Assembly: GCA_030374765.1 (NCBI GenBank) | Contig: JARGXX010000028.1 | Span: forward strand, 620,001 to 684,000 | DNA: 64,000 bases | Direction of reading: 5' to 3' | DNA from: Agarophyton chilense | Lineage: Eukaryota > Rhodophyta > Florideophyceae > Gracilariales > Gracilariaceae | Part shown: positions 20,691 to 32,800 of the stretch, piece after piece | How the letters are laid out: every line of letters starts with the position of its first letter | Numbering within the stretch: the first letter of the stretch is position 1 | Program-made: the position numbers and the translations under genes | The notes under the pieces: model-generated | Told to the model about the DNA's origin: nothing | The model's input: the letters and a program-made list of their open reading frames with translations, nothing else | Databases searched by the model: none

Positions 20691-23600
20691 CCCAACACGT
20701 GCTGATATCCTGTGTGATAAGCTTGATAATGAGGTTACGCAAGCAATGAACGGCAAAGTACAGGGCTCGCACAAGCATTCTTCATTTTCATACAAGGTAT
20801 TATCTAAGTATAACATTGGCCGTTTTGTCGATGGAGATAAAGAAGAACTCGTAGACGGAAACACCGATCCTTTTACCGGCCAGCAACTGTCTCGTGAGGC
20901 AAGCTAATTTTACATCTTGTTGGTATGCTTGGTGATAAGTACCACAGCTGGATTCGTTTTTTTTCAGCCATTGATCACATTGTCAAGATTATCACCAATG
21001 AAACAGTCGAGATCGTCACCAAGTGGCCTTTGTATACTCGACTGACTTTCTGGCTGTTCAAAATGGCGTTGAAAACAGCACATTACCTTTGCACAACTTT
21101 GCGTCTAATTCTTCATTCTTGTGGCTTTTTGCTTCGATCTTAGAGCTAACAAACTTATTCGACTCAAGTGAAAGAAAAAGAGATGCACTGTGCCACGCTC
21201 TATCACAAAAAGCGTGTGACAGAAATCATAACCGTTTTCTTCTGAGACCTTGCAATGACCATGTTTCTTATGCTCATGATCAAATCGTGATCCAACACGG
21301 TCTGAAGAGCAGATGATTGCATTACGCTCACTACTCACAGTCTTCTGGTCATCCAGGAGAAATGAAGCGGTATTCAACCCTTAGAAGGGATTTTATTGGC
21401 CTACCTTGGCAAAAGATTGTCATGCGACATCTACATTGTGCGCAACATGCGCTCAAGATTAAGTTAAGCTGTGGAAGAAGAAGAAACCGCTGAAAGTATT
21501 CCCGGCGGAAGCGCCTCTACAGTAAATCAGTATCGATAAACTCGTAGAATCGATTCGCTCGATGCCAAGAAACAGATCTCTTCTGGTAATTATTGATCAC
21601 ATTTCTATGCTGGGCAAGACTGTTCCACTAAAACTGATCACCGCTGCCGTTATAGAACGAATATTGATCTAAAATGCTAAAACTTCCTACAAAACGCCGG
21701 TCACGTTGCTTTGAGATAATGATAAACAATTCGTTGCACGCTTTTATTAAAATGCATGCAACATACTGGAAATTAGAACTGTGTTCAACAAGAAGGATCA
21801 TCAGCAATGTGACAGACAAATAGAACGGTGCAACCGGACGCTACTCGTCGCACTACGGAATTATATCGCTGAAAATTCCAAGGTCTGAGATCTATACGCG
21901 GACACGCTTTACTACAGGTAAAATACATACATGCATTCAACTACAAAGATAGAACTATTTGAACTGATACTATCACGCCGCTCACAGGCTTTTCCAATTA
22001 AGATTCGTTTGGATATCACCGAAGATGAGGATATGCCAATGTCGGCTGAGTTTCACCTACGCTGCAAGTCCTAAATGCACAAATGCAGTTCACAAGCTTC
22101 AATCGAGATTGGGAAGGCCAAACCACGCTTTAAGCGCAATTAGGACCCGTCAGTACGGCGGGCACTCCTGGATAACCGAATTGGAGAACACGTGTACGTG
22201 AGAAAGAGAAGAAAGAAAACCAAAAAACAGTAGAAGAGTATGGACTCGCCGCCCAGGACCATAAATAACAAAAAAGTGTTTCCAAGTTGCTGGCACGATT
22301 CCGAGAACCGGCGCACGACGTAAGTAAGCGGGCTGCCGCAATAGGGCGAATCGGTGTGTGAGAGTATGGACCTTGGAGGTCAGATTGTAGCACACTTGGC
22401 GACACGCGCCTTGAGAACGAAAGCTGTAGCTCCCATTTCAAGGTACTTATGCGTTAACAATGTCGATGAGGTCGGAGAAAAGAGTGAAAATAAATTGTCG
22501 TTCGAAGATGGTCGCGCACCTCGCCTTAGCGAACCGTCAACAAAAGAACCTGAGGTCGGAACTTTTTCGCTATCCACAACAGCGCCCGACAAGGATATAG
22601 CTCAATTCAGCAGAAATGTTAGGCTAATCAGATGAGCAGACACAGATGTCACTATAGAATAGAAGAAATCTCAGAAGAAGAAGAGAGATCTCGATCTCGA
22701 CGGAAATGGAACTGAAGTATTGAAGCCCCAGTATAGATACACATTCGTATCGGCAGACCTCTCGTAGGAGAAAACCGTACGACAAGGTTTATGCCTCTCG
22801 CCCTCCGCTAACATAAGCGTAAAGTCAAAAATGGCCTCAACGGTAAAAAGAAAGGCGTACTGCGAGAACTGACATCGTGTAATCGCCGAAAGAATCGAAT
22901 AAACTAAGTGTTGAGTTAGAGGCCCCGGCAGAACCAGACAGATCACGAGAATCCAAAAAATGACTGACTCTGAGACACCAAGATGTTGTCAAATCTGATG
23001 AACGCAGTAACACGACACTCAACGCTTCAAGGGAGCAATCGAACTTTAATCACGCAGCTTGACACGAAGTACGTACGGCAAAAACTGATCACAGGAGAGC
23101 TATTTCGGCCTCAACACCGTTCAATGGAGAAAAAGAGTACTTTATCTTACTGCTCGAATCCGAAGCCTTACATAGAATGCTACGGATAACAGTTTACTTT
23201 GTAGGGGACGATGGTATGAGTATCAAACCGAAAATGATACATGGGATCCCATACATTACTTATCATGATCCCAAGTGTTTTCAAACTGTAGAAGAGCTAA
23301 TATGGATATCCCGACTACAATTGGTGATGCTCTCGTGGGTTAAATGGTCTCAGGAAGGCCTGATTCAATTAAATTTCTAAAAAGACAAGAAGTAACACGA
23401 AATATTGTGAAGGTGAAGAAAGATCGCAGAACCACAACATAGAAAAAAAGAAGAGGACGAAGTATTTGGAAGGAGAAGTGAAGTACTTGATCTCAAGATT
23501 ATACCACTGGATGGTCTACTACAACACAACTGAGATGCAATCTCAGGAACTTGGAGCGCCAAGTTGGTTTTCAATCGAGGAGCGCAAGAGACTCAGAATC
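20690..23600 (+). pseudogene. Decayed Ty3/gypsy with integrase and chromodomain
   Basis: Broken frames on the plus strand give HYSQSSGHPGEMKRYSTLRRDF (zinc region before integrase, about 21330-21400) and RSLLVIIDHISMLGKTVPLKLITA (about 21565-21650). SDNDKQFVARFY-like sequence at about 21716 and RQIERCNRTLLVALRNYIAE (about 21808-21865) supply the integrase Asp and Glu regions. After a GPY/F-like basic stretch (about 22180-22240), WYEYQTENDTWDPIHYL (about 23205-23260) is a chromodomain core. Stops are frequent and no block exceeds about 100 codons. It is an older insertion than the other gypsy elements. No LTRs could be paired. Confidence 0.72.
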
Positions 23601-24510
23601 AGCTATTAGTCTCCTTGAATGGCATCGGGTGGAATCCCGGCTTCTTCGACCAGCCGCCTGAGCTTTTGAAGTTCCGCGATGGGCAATGAACCCAACTTCT
23701 ATTCGGGTTGGTGTGCAGGAATATGTATATCAGCTGTTGCTGTTGACTTGTGGCCACCTGTGTGCGTTTCAGCAAGACCTAGCGGCTGTATGTCGTCATT
23801 TTCAGTTGGAACGGTGATTTAGGTGAGAAACCGAATGGGCAGTTGTCTGATGACGTGCTGGGTTTTACAGGTCGTCGTTTAACGTTTGAAGACTCACCTC
23901 ACAGTGATGTCTGCGCATCTTGAGAGTGGCAGAGTATTTAAGAAGACTTGCGGAGCAGTCGTGTTGATATGCCACGTTGGCAGTTTGTTGAGACCGGAAA
24001 GCTAGATTGAAGCACGCTATCGATACGTTTTTACGTTCTTGCGTTTCAAATGATCTGCGCTTAACGAAAGAGATAGGTATTATTGTATACATATTGAATC
24101 GAATGATTGAAAATCATCAAAGTCAAAATACGGCATTCCTAATCTTTTCTTGATATTGCACTCAGTAACAAAAGATTATGAGATGAATATCTCATGGAAG
24201 GCCTGGAAATTAGGATAACCATATTTTGTTGCACACCGCATTACGTGCCGTGCGAACACTCGCTTTTGGGCACTTTATTGCCACCCCCGTAAAATATAGT
24301 AAAACTACTGGCCTTACTGATAGTTCGTCCGAGAACCCGCCGTGACAACCACAAAAATGTGCCACTTACCTTACAATATTAGCGTAAGTAACTTCATGGA
24401 GACAGTACACGTCTCCAAAATGTTGATAGATACCCTACCTCAGTAAACTGTTTTTCTTTGGACACTCAAGTATCTTGTACGTTGTTTGTTCGTTTTGGGC
24501 CACCGCTAAG
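23601..24510. other. No supported gene
   Basis: A short minus-strand stretch reads IAELQKLRRLVEEAGIPPDAI (about 23615-23680). It looks protein-like but has no context to name it. The rest has no sustained frame. The bases just before 24511 are the presumed promoter of the RING gene. Confidence 0.35.
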
Positions 24511-24981
24511 ATGTCTTCTTATGCACCCGTTTTTTGCATCAACCATCCAAAAGAATGTCCGATCTGCCTCGAAACCATTGAAGAGAATGTAGCAAAACTT
24601 TTCTGTCAACATGTGTTTTGTAACGATTGCCTTTTGAGGCATATGAACATAGATGATGTATGAAAGTGCCCAATTTGCCGTCGCTACACTCACAGCGGAC
24701 ATGTTCTCAGTTATATTGACTACACCCTTCAGGTTTCGATCCAGGAAAAAATACAATGTCCATCACTTACGAACAATGAGAGTCAAGGTTCAGAAAAAAA
24801 CTGGTGGCAAACCATAAACGCGGCGAGCGCAGAGAAAAGAAAAAAGGGCTACGCCCATCTTCTTCTCATAATCACATTGGGGATAGTGGGGATGGTGGAG
24901 CACCATTGCAGTAGCTTGGAACCGAAAAAGCGTGCAAAATTATATGGAATACATGCTATAATCTCAAAAAGGTACATTTGA
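24511..24981 (+). pseudogene. RING-finger protein gene with one in-frame stop
   Basis: From ATG at 24511 the frame gives a C3HC4 RING: CPICLETIEENV, then CQHVFCNDCLL, then after a TGA (24661-24663) KCPICRR. All eight zinc ligands are present, but the stop falls between the sixth and seventh. Beyond the stop the same frame stays open to 24979-24981. It ends with a hydrophobic segment (HLLLIITLGIVGMV, about residues 116-130), so a membrane-anchored E3 ubiquitin ligase of about 156 residues is implied. One nonsense change, a sequencing error or a tiny intron could explain the TGA. Confidence 0.7.
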
Positions 24982-25066
24982 ACTGATCAAGGATGTTAAG
25001 GAGCCTCACGAAGTTTTTGGATTGTACCCTATTTCCCTCCTCCTCTCCTTACAACTATATACCAGG

Positions 25067-25627
25067 ATGAGTAGTGGTTCAGTTATGAGTGTTTGCACTA
25101 ATATTAAAAATCCGGGAGCGAAGCGAGAACATTTGACACGGGCAAGAACTCAGATACATGAATCTCGCAAGGTTTCTCGTAGTTTTAAGCTTCTAAGCGA
25201 ATTTAAAGGCGAAGATCCAATTGAAATAGTGCTTTTATTGCTCAAAGCTCGATGTTGCATTGAAAGTCAAGACCTTGGAGGCTTGAATCAAATAGTCGAG
25301 ATGGCTTTGGACCTAGATACTACTGCTGACTTACTAGAACATATCCCCGCAGTGTGCTTAAATCTCAATAATCGACGAGACGAAAACAGTATCATCTCAG
25401 AAAAACGTAAAATTCTCACAACAGGGTTACTGGCAAAAGTAGGGGATCGCCGCCTATGTGACGGTGAGAAAGATCTTGATGCACGATCACTTGCCTTGCG
25501 TGAACATCTTGGGGTAGAAGTGTCTCGGGGCTGCGACCGAGCTCGCTCTTACTATGCGAGGAATGGATTTGAGAGGTTTCGTACTCATCAATATGAGCTG
25601 GCCGGTTCCTCAGGTGCCATTTGTTAA
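25067..25627 (+). CDS. Hypothetical helical-repeat protein (possible internal exon)
   Basis: An open frame from ATG at 25067. A pyrimidine tract and CAG (about 25040-25065) just before it look like a splice acceptor, so this may be an internal exon. Residues 25-120 are amphipathic helices (FKLLSEFKGEDPIEIVLLLLKA, LGGLNQIVEMALDLD, LLEHIPAVCLNL) that recall TPR-type repeats. The meiotic SPO22/ZIP4 family came to mind but I cannot support it. After residue 125 the sequence becomes charged and unlike a repeat protein. The +1/+2 frames there look no worse, so a frameshift near 25440 is possible. Confidence 0.4.
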   Translation: MSSGSVMSVCTNIKNPGAKREHLTRARTQIHESRKVSRSFKLLSEFKGEDPIEIVLLLLKARCCIESQDLGGLNQIVEMALDLDTTADLLEHIPAVCLNLNNRRDENSIISEKRKILTTGLLAKVGDRRLCDGEKDLDARSLALREHLGVEVSRGCDRARSYYARNGFERFRTHQYELAGSSGAIC

Positions 25628-26800
25628 TCTTCCAGAAGATGCTGTTCAAATGTGAATTTGTAACTTGTGTAAAGTGAAAGTGAGGCCGCAAAAGCGACAT
25701 TGAGCTGTGCGACGGCGGAAGTTTTTTGGATGGCCTGGAATGTGGTGTTGTTTTTGGTAGTGTTTTGTGTAGGCGTTGTTAAATACGGGTAAGTTGGTAA
25801 ATGCAAGGGCTGCGCAGAGGGCGACGAGAAAAATGTGAGGGCGGCGGTCGTTAGGGCGATGGTCGTTCGGGCGGCGTTCGTGGGAGGTTTCGTAGTGAGA
25901 GTTGGGGTGCAAGCGAGGGTTGAGAGGGAGCTGGTGCGGGTGTTAGTTGCGAACGGGGTTGCGGCGTTGGTAGAGGGGGAGTTGTTGTGGGGAGCAGTTG
26001 CGGACGGGGTTGCGGCGGTGGTGGAGCTGGAGCTGGTCGAAGGTTAGCTGCCGACGGGGTTGCGGACGAGGTAACGGCGGCAGATGATGTTTTGGTTGTG
26101 GTTGTACAAACGATGATTGTGCAGACGGAATTGGGCTTGGCAGTGTATTTAGCAGGAAGTCAGGGAAGTTATATCGCACTGAGAAGGGCGGTGGAGAGTA
26201 TATGACGACGTGATGGATAGTTGCGGACGGGGTTGCGGCAGAAGATGATGTTTTGGTGATGGTGGCACAAACGTTGGTTGTGAAGGCTGAGTTGGGGTTT
26301 CCAATGGATTTAGCAGGAGATCGAAGAAAGTTTGTTGCCCAGAAGAGGGCGGTGGAGAGGATATGGATCACGGTGACGACGGCTGAGGCAAAGTAAAATG
26401 AAGTATGGAAGCAGTCGGTCCGGGGATCCCAACAAAACGGCGAGTTGGAGGGTTGGCTTTCGGAAGGTGGGTGAATAACGCGCAGCATTGGATTCAGCCT
26501 GGTTGAAAGCGCTGAAGGAGAAGGGAGGAGGAGGGTGCGGGGATGCGGGGATGCGGATGGCGGGCTGCAGTTGCATGCCGCGGCGCGAGTAGCGCGGTAG
26601 ACGTTTGGTGCGCGGCGAGCTGGGGCATAAAGATGACTAGGGTTGAGAGAGAGGGAGGAGAAGGGGCCAAGGAAGGGGAGGGAAGGGGTTCGTGGTGGTT
26701 GTGGTGGTGCTTAGAGCATCGCGGTTGCCGGGTGTTTTGGACCTTCATAAAGAGCTGTGGTCGTATGCAGTGATACTCAGACATCAGTTCCCTATTGAAA
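25628..26800. repeat. GT/GC-skewed low-complexity region with internal duplications
   Basis: The plus strand is very rich in G and T here. A segment with GATGATGTTTTGGT and ACAAACG..TTGTG appears twice (about 26080-26150 and 26245-26300), and GGACGGGGTTGCGG recurs at least three times. Open frames on both strands are long only because of the base skew (Pro/Gln/His-rich on the minus strand). I do not call a gene. It lies upstream of the MED13-like gene and could be its promoter region. Confidence 0.45.
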
Positions 26801-26819
26801 CAACAGCGCTCGCCCCATT

Positions 26820-29466
26820 TTGGACGTGCATGGCACAAAAGCGGCATGCACGCTGCAAGTGTGCCACGAGTGGTACACGCAAATCGCAAACGCCATATCC
26901 GCCTGGCTTTGCACCATCAACTTGATCGACCCTCGTCTCTCGTTCGAGCACTCCACGCGCCAGTTCATTTCTCTATGGCGACTCTTCAGCCGTTTCGTCC
27001 CGCCCCTTCTCTCAGAACGCGAGTTTTTCCTCCCGTCTTCCAATTCCGAGGCCAATCTCTTTCGTCATCGCCGCTACAACACTCGCCCCTTGGCTCGCTG
27101 CCTTTCGCGCCACTTCCATCTTACGCCCTTAGACGCCAGCATCTCGCTTACGGATGTCCAATCGCCTCAACCACTTGTGCAGCTTTGGAAAAGGGCCAAA
27201 CATACCATTCTCTCTCTTGCAGTCACAAGGAGCGCTCCGTGTTGCCCATCAGGTTGTACATCCGCCTGTAGGCCTTGCATACTCCTTCTCGGTATCGCTC
27301 ACCTCACCACCGGACCCTCGCGTTATCATCCGATTTATCGTGAAGAACTCAACCGTCCGCAGAATAACAGACCAAGACTTGTTGCGAGACCCTTATAACT
27401 CCTTAAACTTCATAACTGCACCTCTTGACAGCCCAGTTCTGTTTTCTTCAGGGGCAACGGCTGGTGATGCTCTAACTGAATCCATTCTCGACAGATGGCG
27501 CGAAGCCGGCATATATCCTTTTGGTCTACCCTCCTCTAAGGAGTTAGATTCCTCGGTTGTGTTTGTCAAGTTCGAAAACGGATTAGTCTTCCCTTATCCA
27601 CGAGCAGTGATTCTTACCAACGAGACACTGTTGCCTGCAGAATTAGCCAGTTCCGCAGCCGTATCTAGAGCTGTGCCGGACCCAAAGAAAAGTATAACAA
27701 GAGCTCGAGCTTGTGGAAGTCCATAAAACGTCCAAGGCCCTCCTCTTCGAGTAGCCTTCATGCCAACACCAACCCCATCCCTTCTCCCACAGAACCCCCT
27801 TCTCAGCAAGCTTCTGTGCTATTCAAAAAGGACGCCCCAACTGCGGAGTCTCTTAACGCTGCCATTCGATCCCTTCAGAAAGAAAAAAAACAAGAACCTG
27901 CTCTCGTCACGAGCCATCCACTCGTCGAAGAGGTGTGTTCCCCAGAACTGCCAGTTCCGGATCTTGCTGATTCGGGCGTGCAGAACTCCATAAAAGGTTA
28001 AATAACTATTGCACACGGTCTTGCTGGAACGCAACAAAATGCCACTGGAGATACCGGTTTGAATAATATAGCAGAGGCGAAGAACGAGGCAATTCGTTTA
28101 GAAAACATGAAAAGCGAGCCAAAGTTTGCCGTCAACATTAATGGTGGACTTGACTCTTTCTCCTTGGATGGAGATTAATCCAATGCACCTGATTTCATTT
28201 AATGGTGTGCAAGGAATGGGCATAGGAAGGCGTATGACCGACTTTAATACGTTGGATGAAGGGGCAGAGTTATTCCCTGACGGAATCGATGAACGCTTCC
28301 AGGCAAACGAGAATAATGTTGGGACCGACGAGAAATCCATTTAACCGAACTTTGAAAACAGGCAAAGATCTGAAAAGCAGACCGCGAATCCGGGTTTCGT
28401 GCAACCTGATGGAAAACAAGGCGGACAAACCGCGAATATGGACGTGGACTTAGGAAACCATGAATCGTCTATCGCGCGTCAGAGTGAGGGCAATGTTCTG
28501 TCTCAGTCGGATGAGAAATTATGCTATCTATCACCAACAGATGTCGTTCGTGCAGCATTGAAGAACTTTAAATCCCCACTCACAGACCGCAGGCCGGGGA
28601 GTTCAAATGTAATTGAAACGTTCAGTGAAATCTTTGAAGAGGATTTTACAGTACGCCGTCGTGTGCGATTGTCCACTTATCAGGGCGTCAGCAAGATAAG
28701 AAAAATTTCGAAACTATATAATTCGCAATGGACGTTTCGTATCTTGAAAACGTAAAAGGATGATGATGTGAGAGGATTTTTGGAAACTGGTCAGCGTGCA
28801 ACAGTCAAAAAAGACAACATCGAAAACCGCCAACCATTGTACGTTCCTCACAGGGAACTGAAGAGGTTCTCCAGGCTTCTGCTTAAGGGAGAAGTGAAGA
28901 ACCCATATCTGCTTCGCAAAGAATCGGAGTGGGAACTATTAGAATCAGATGACGACAAAGAAAGGAAAGCCCAAATCCCCGAGCAGACGGCATACTCGCC
29001 CAGAACGTTGCTTTCCTTGCATGAGATCATCGCTGAGGGCGCTAGTGAAAAGAGAGACCAAAAAGCTACAGCTATAAATCGTTCTCCTGAGATGGATGCG
29101 TTGAAGTTGGCCGGGTCCGCTGCCGCTGATTGTGCCAGTGCGTGCCATGTTTTCTCAGCGGATCAGAATTCACAGTGGGGAATATCGTCGACCGTGAATG
29201 AGAACTCTCTTTCACAAATCTCTTCACACGGACCTCGAAAGGAAGATAGGAAGCCTTCCTGTACGAGTCAGGTGGGCCCTAAGAGGTCCGCACAGCATCC
29301 GTCGACAAAGGTACTTTTCCACACAGTCTCATGCTCTCCAAATGGAAAGCCTTTCTGCAATAGAGACGATAAAGTTGACTATCTAATGTCTTTCCTTGAA
29401 ATGAAGCACTTTTCAATGAATGAATTGTCTCTATTCCGAAGAAGTTTGAATGATCCTATGTATTTC
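26820..29466 (+). pseudogene. Mediator subunit 13-like gene, N-terminal part, broken
   Basis: A chain of plus-strand blocks upstream of copia copy A belongs to one gene, since the frame at 29466 continues at 34710, where MED13 motifs are clear. The blocks are 26820-27200 (possible N-terminus), 27154-27726 (IIRFIVKNSTVRRITDQDL; FENGLVFPYPRAVILTNETL, like the MED13 N domain), 27711-28001 (another frame) and 28126-29466. The last block holds an acidic segment (FNTLDEGAELFPDGIDERF) and LYVPHRELKRFSRLLLKG, where MED13 has YVP...R. Stops at 28342-28344 and 28753-28755 and two frame changes break it. MED13 belongs to the Mediator kinase module that represses RNA polymerase II initiation. Introns could explain some breaks. 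The N-terminal assignment is weaker than the C-terminal one. Confidence 0.55.
29462..29466. other. Target-site duplication, left copy
   Basis: ATTTC precedes the left LTR. The same pentamer follows the right LTR at 34710-34714. A sixth matching base (T) exists on the left of both, so the duplication is 5 or 6 bp. Confidence 0.85.
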
Positions 29467-29789
29467 TATAGAAAGCAAATGCATCTTAGTCAATCTATGC
29501 ATACCATAGGCGCATTTGCGTATAATGCAAGCCTTCTAGGAGAGGTTTTGCATGACATGGTGCTGCAATAATCATGTGCAGCAAGAGAGTAGATTACGTG
29601 GCCGTTAGCATTCGATTTCGTGGCCTTTTAGTGATAGATTACATGGCCGCTAGCCCGCCTTGTAGGGTATATAAGCCCAAGAGCCTGGACTTGGACCCTT
29701 GGTTTATCCGAGGTAGGTAAGCATTCGAATAGTAATCTGAATCAGTAAATTGTTCTTTATCAGAAGCATCTACAACTACCCTTTACTTT
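29467..29789 (+). repeat. 5' LTR of copia copy A
   Basis: It starts TATAGAAAGC and ends CTTTACTTT, so it lacks the usual TG...CA ends; boundaries rest on the target duplication and the primer-binding site. Its first 100 bp keep the host frame open for 34 codons before a stop. It contains a TATA box (29668-29675). Confidence 0.88.
29668..29675 (+). promoter_or_regulatory. TATA box of copy A LTR
   Basis: TATATAAG lies about 115 bp before the LTR end. The identical motif is at 34588-34595 in the right LTR. Position and sequence fit an RNA polymerase II core promoter for the genomic transcript. Confidence 0.7.
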
Positions 29790-29802
29790 GTTATGGGCCC
29801 AG
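29790..29802 (+). other. Primer-binding site of copy A (initiator tRNA-Met anticodon arm)
   Basis: GTTATGGGCCCAG directly follows the left LTR. It is the exact reverse complement of CTGGGCCCATAAC, the anticodon stem-loop of animal-type initiator tRNA-Met, as in Drosophila copia. The polyprotein ATG (29793-29795) is the part that pairs with the anticodon CAU. Confidence 0.85.
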
Positions 29803-32800
29803 AAAGCTCAAACAACATGCCGTCTCGAGCTCGTTTCTCTTGGGACATTCGAACCGTGCCATGGACGGATGGACGTGGAAACCAAGAGCAGTATGCTGAG
29901 GCTGTATCGTTATGGCAGGCGTTCCAGGATACGCTTACAGATTCAAACAGCAACAAGGTTCCCAAGACAGCACAGGGAATAATGCTTCAATCGCTGCTGT
30001 ATGGTCAGGCTAGAGATCTGTGTAAGGCTATTCCGGACAGTGTGATTCAATCGGCGGAAGGTGCAGAAGCCATCGTGAAGGCCTTGTACAAGCGAGATCC
30101 GCTCGCCGTCGTTTCAGATGTATTTCAGGACTTTCTTTCGCTCCTCAACACAAAGAGAAACCACAACGAAAGCCTTAAAATTTTTGAATCGAGATTTCAG
30201 GCGCAAGTATCGAGACTTAACGCTCATGTAACGGAAGCAAAGCTTTCTGATGCGCTTGTGGCTTTTGCTCTTCTGGCAAATGCAGATGTCGACAATAATC
30301 AGAGAGTGTCAGTTTTGGCCAATGGCGCTCCGCGAGACGCTAGTCTTACACCGACGTCGACGACAAATGATTACCTCAAAGTGGTTTCTTATGATTCGAT
30401 TGCCTCTGTTCTTAGGCAATGCGACAAAGTGAAAAATTCAGGAGGAGATGCAACTTCAAAAACGCTCTCCACCAACGCCGCTCACTATCAGTCGGCGCCG
30501 CAAGGTTCTTCCGCCGCCGGTAGCAACCGTAGGCGTAATCGACCTTCCCGGAGAACCCCAGAGCAAATTGCTGAGCTCAAAGGGAAGACGCAGTGTAACA
30601 CCTGTGGAAAGTACGGTCATTGGTATCAAGACCACAGGAAGGACGGGACGCTGAAACCGGATGTAAAGTCTTTAGATGCCCCTGCAAGAGGCGATAAGGC
30701 ACAGAATAACTTTTTGACCTTCAATATGGCAGAATTGAGCGCACAGAACTTCGCACAATTTACACCGGACGGCTTTACTGGACCACTCTTAGACGATGGA
30801 GCACCTTACAGCGGAATTGGGGTTACTGAATTGAACCTCATCACTCCTCTCGTCTGTGCCGATTGGAACAGGAAGCTGGAGCCAATACCAGAAGCAGTTG
30901 CTGAAAGACCCTACTGGCAATATGGCAACGGTGAACATCGAAGCCAGGCAAGGAAAATACTTGGATCGGTGGTCTTCGAAGCAAGAACGGACGAAGGTAC
31001 AGTGGTGAACATCAGGCATTTGGTTATCGATGGTTCCTCTCAATGGGTTGTAGGACGCAACGTAACCAACTACTGTGACATACTACATGTTAACCAGAAC
31101 ATATTGAAGTTGCCACCCGATGCCAGCGGCAATTCGCAAGGAAGCGTCACTCTCGTCGACAGAGACATGCACACCTACATTCCGCACAAGGCGTTCACTT
31201 ATCAAGCAGAAAAGCTGAACCCTAGGCACGAAACGACCCTGTTCTGTGCAACGACTCACATCGACGGAAACATGGCTAAGAAACCGTGGAAGGAATTGAA
31301 AAAAATTGTGGACAAAGTCCATAAACATGTCTGCGGGCACTCTACATACTCCGACATCAAGATACTTCTTGAAAGAAACGAACTATGGAATGGACATGTA
31401 GACAAGTACCTTCAGCGCACACTTGAAGAGTGCACAGCATGCAGAACAACTGCTAGGCCAAAAGCAGACAGGAAGGTCTCACTTAGCTCGATGAGCAGAT
31501 CCTTCAATGAGGTAGTGTGTGTGGACCATATGTTTCTGGATCAGCACTTTGTTATGCACATAATGGATACTGCATCGCGCTACTCTGTTGGCGCAGTGGT
31601 GCAAGACACATCAATGCGTGAAGCTATTCTAGTATTTGATGCGCACTGGCTGACACCATTTTGGACACCGCTAACAGTCGCTTATGACAGCGCATTCAAG
31701 AATAGCATCCTTGCCGAGTACCTGCGGGAACATGACATAGAAGCTAGACCTCTGCCGCTGAGAAGGCACAATAAGAACGTGCTTGAGTCAAAGCATAAAA
31801 TCATCCGAGATGTCTTCACTCGCTTGAAGGAAGAGTCTACTGTGGAACGGAAAGAATGGTAAACCTCCCTGATCATTCAACAGGTAATCAGAATTTCCAA
31901 TGATCTCTACGGCAGCGACGTTCTATCTGCGCAAGAACTTGCCAAGGGCTATTCCAGACCGATACAGAAGGGTGTCATACCAAAACAACTTCCACAGAAA
32001 CTCGTGGATGCCCACCAAACCCTTCTAGCAAAGCGAAAGCTGACCTTGATTCTGCGATCAAAGACATTTAATGAAAGCCCTATTGCAGTAGGAGATCTCG
32101 TGCAGATATTTATCAAGAAGGAGCACGAAAAACGTAGGAATTGGTCACGAGACAAGCCCGTCCTGGCCTTTGACATTGCAAACGGCACAGTGACCGTCCC
32201 AGGAGCCATAGGAAAAAAAATTAACGCTGCAATTGAAGACGTCAGGCCAGCAATAGTCCAGAACGAGCTAGCTACTGCTGTGCAGAATGCTATTGATGAA
32301 CTGGATCGAAACTTGGAAGAAGTTGTAGACACATTAGAAGAAAACTCTCCCGAATCCAGAATAGACTCTATCGGAGATGAAGTTCCGAACTCGAACTCAA
32401 CTGCGCACAAATTAGAAGAAGAACCCGACTGCATAGGACCTAACACTCCCAATGTCGGTGACAATATAGAAGTGTACTGGCCAATAGACAAAAAATTTTA
32501 CGGAGGCACAGTACATACGCATGACGAGAGGATTGGAAAGTACGCAGTTCATTATTTCGACGGAGATAAGGAAAATCTCAACCTGGAAAATGAAGTATGG
32601 AATTATCTCGACAACCGAGCAGTCGCAGAGCAGAAAGAGGATACGGACTGTCAGTCCAACCAATCAAGCGATCAACCAGATGCCGAAGAATCTATCAGTG
32701 CAGCAGAAGTACAGTTGTCGCCAGGGCAAGACTTGCAAAGCACAGAGAAAGACCTCATTCAGACCTATTACAAGGCGTTCGGAAATACAGAATTTATGTT

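Noticed and set aside
25943-26488. Pro/Gln/His-rich minus-strand frame of 181 codons
   Set aside because: It is open because of strong G/T skew and short repeats; no domain, and the opposite strand is equally open.
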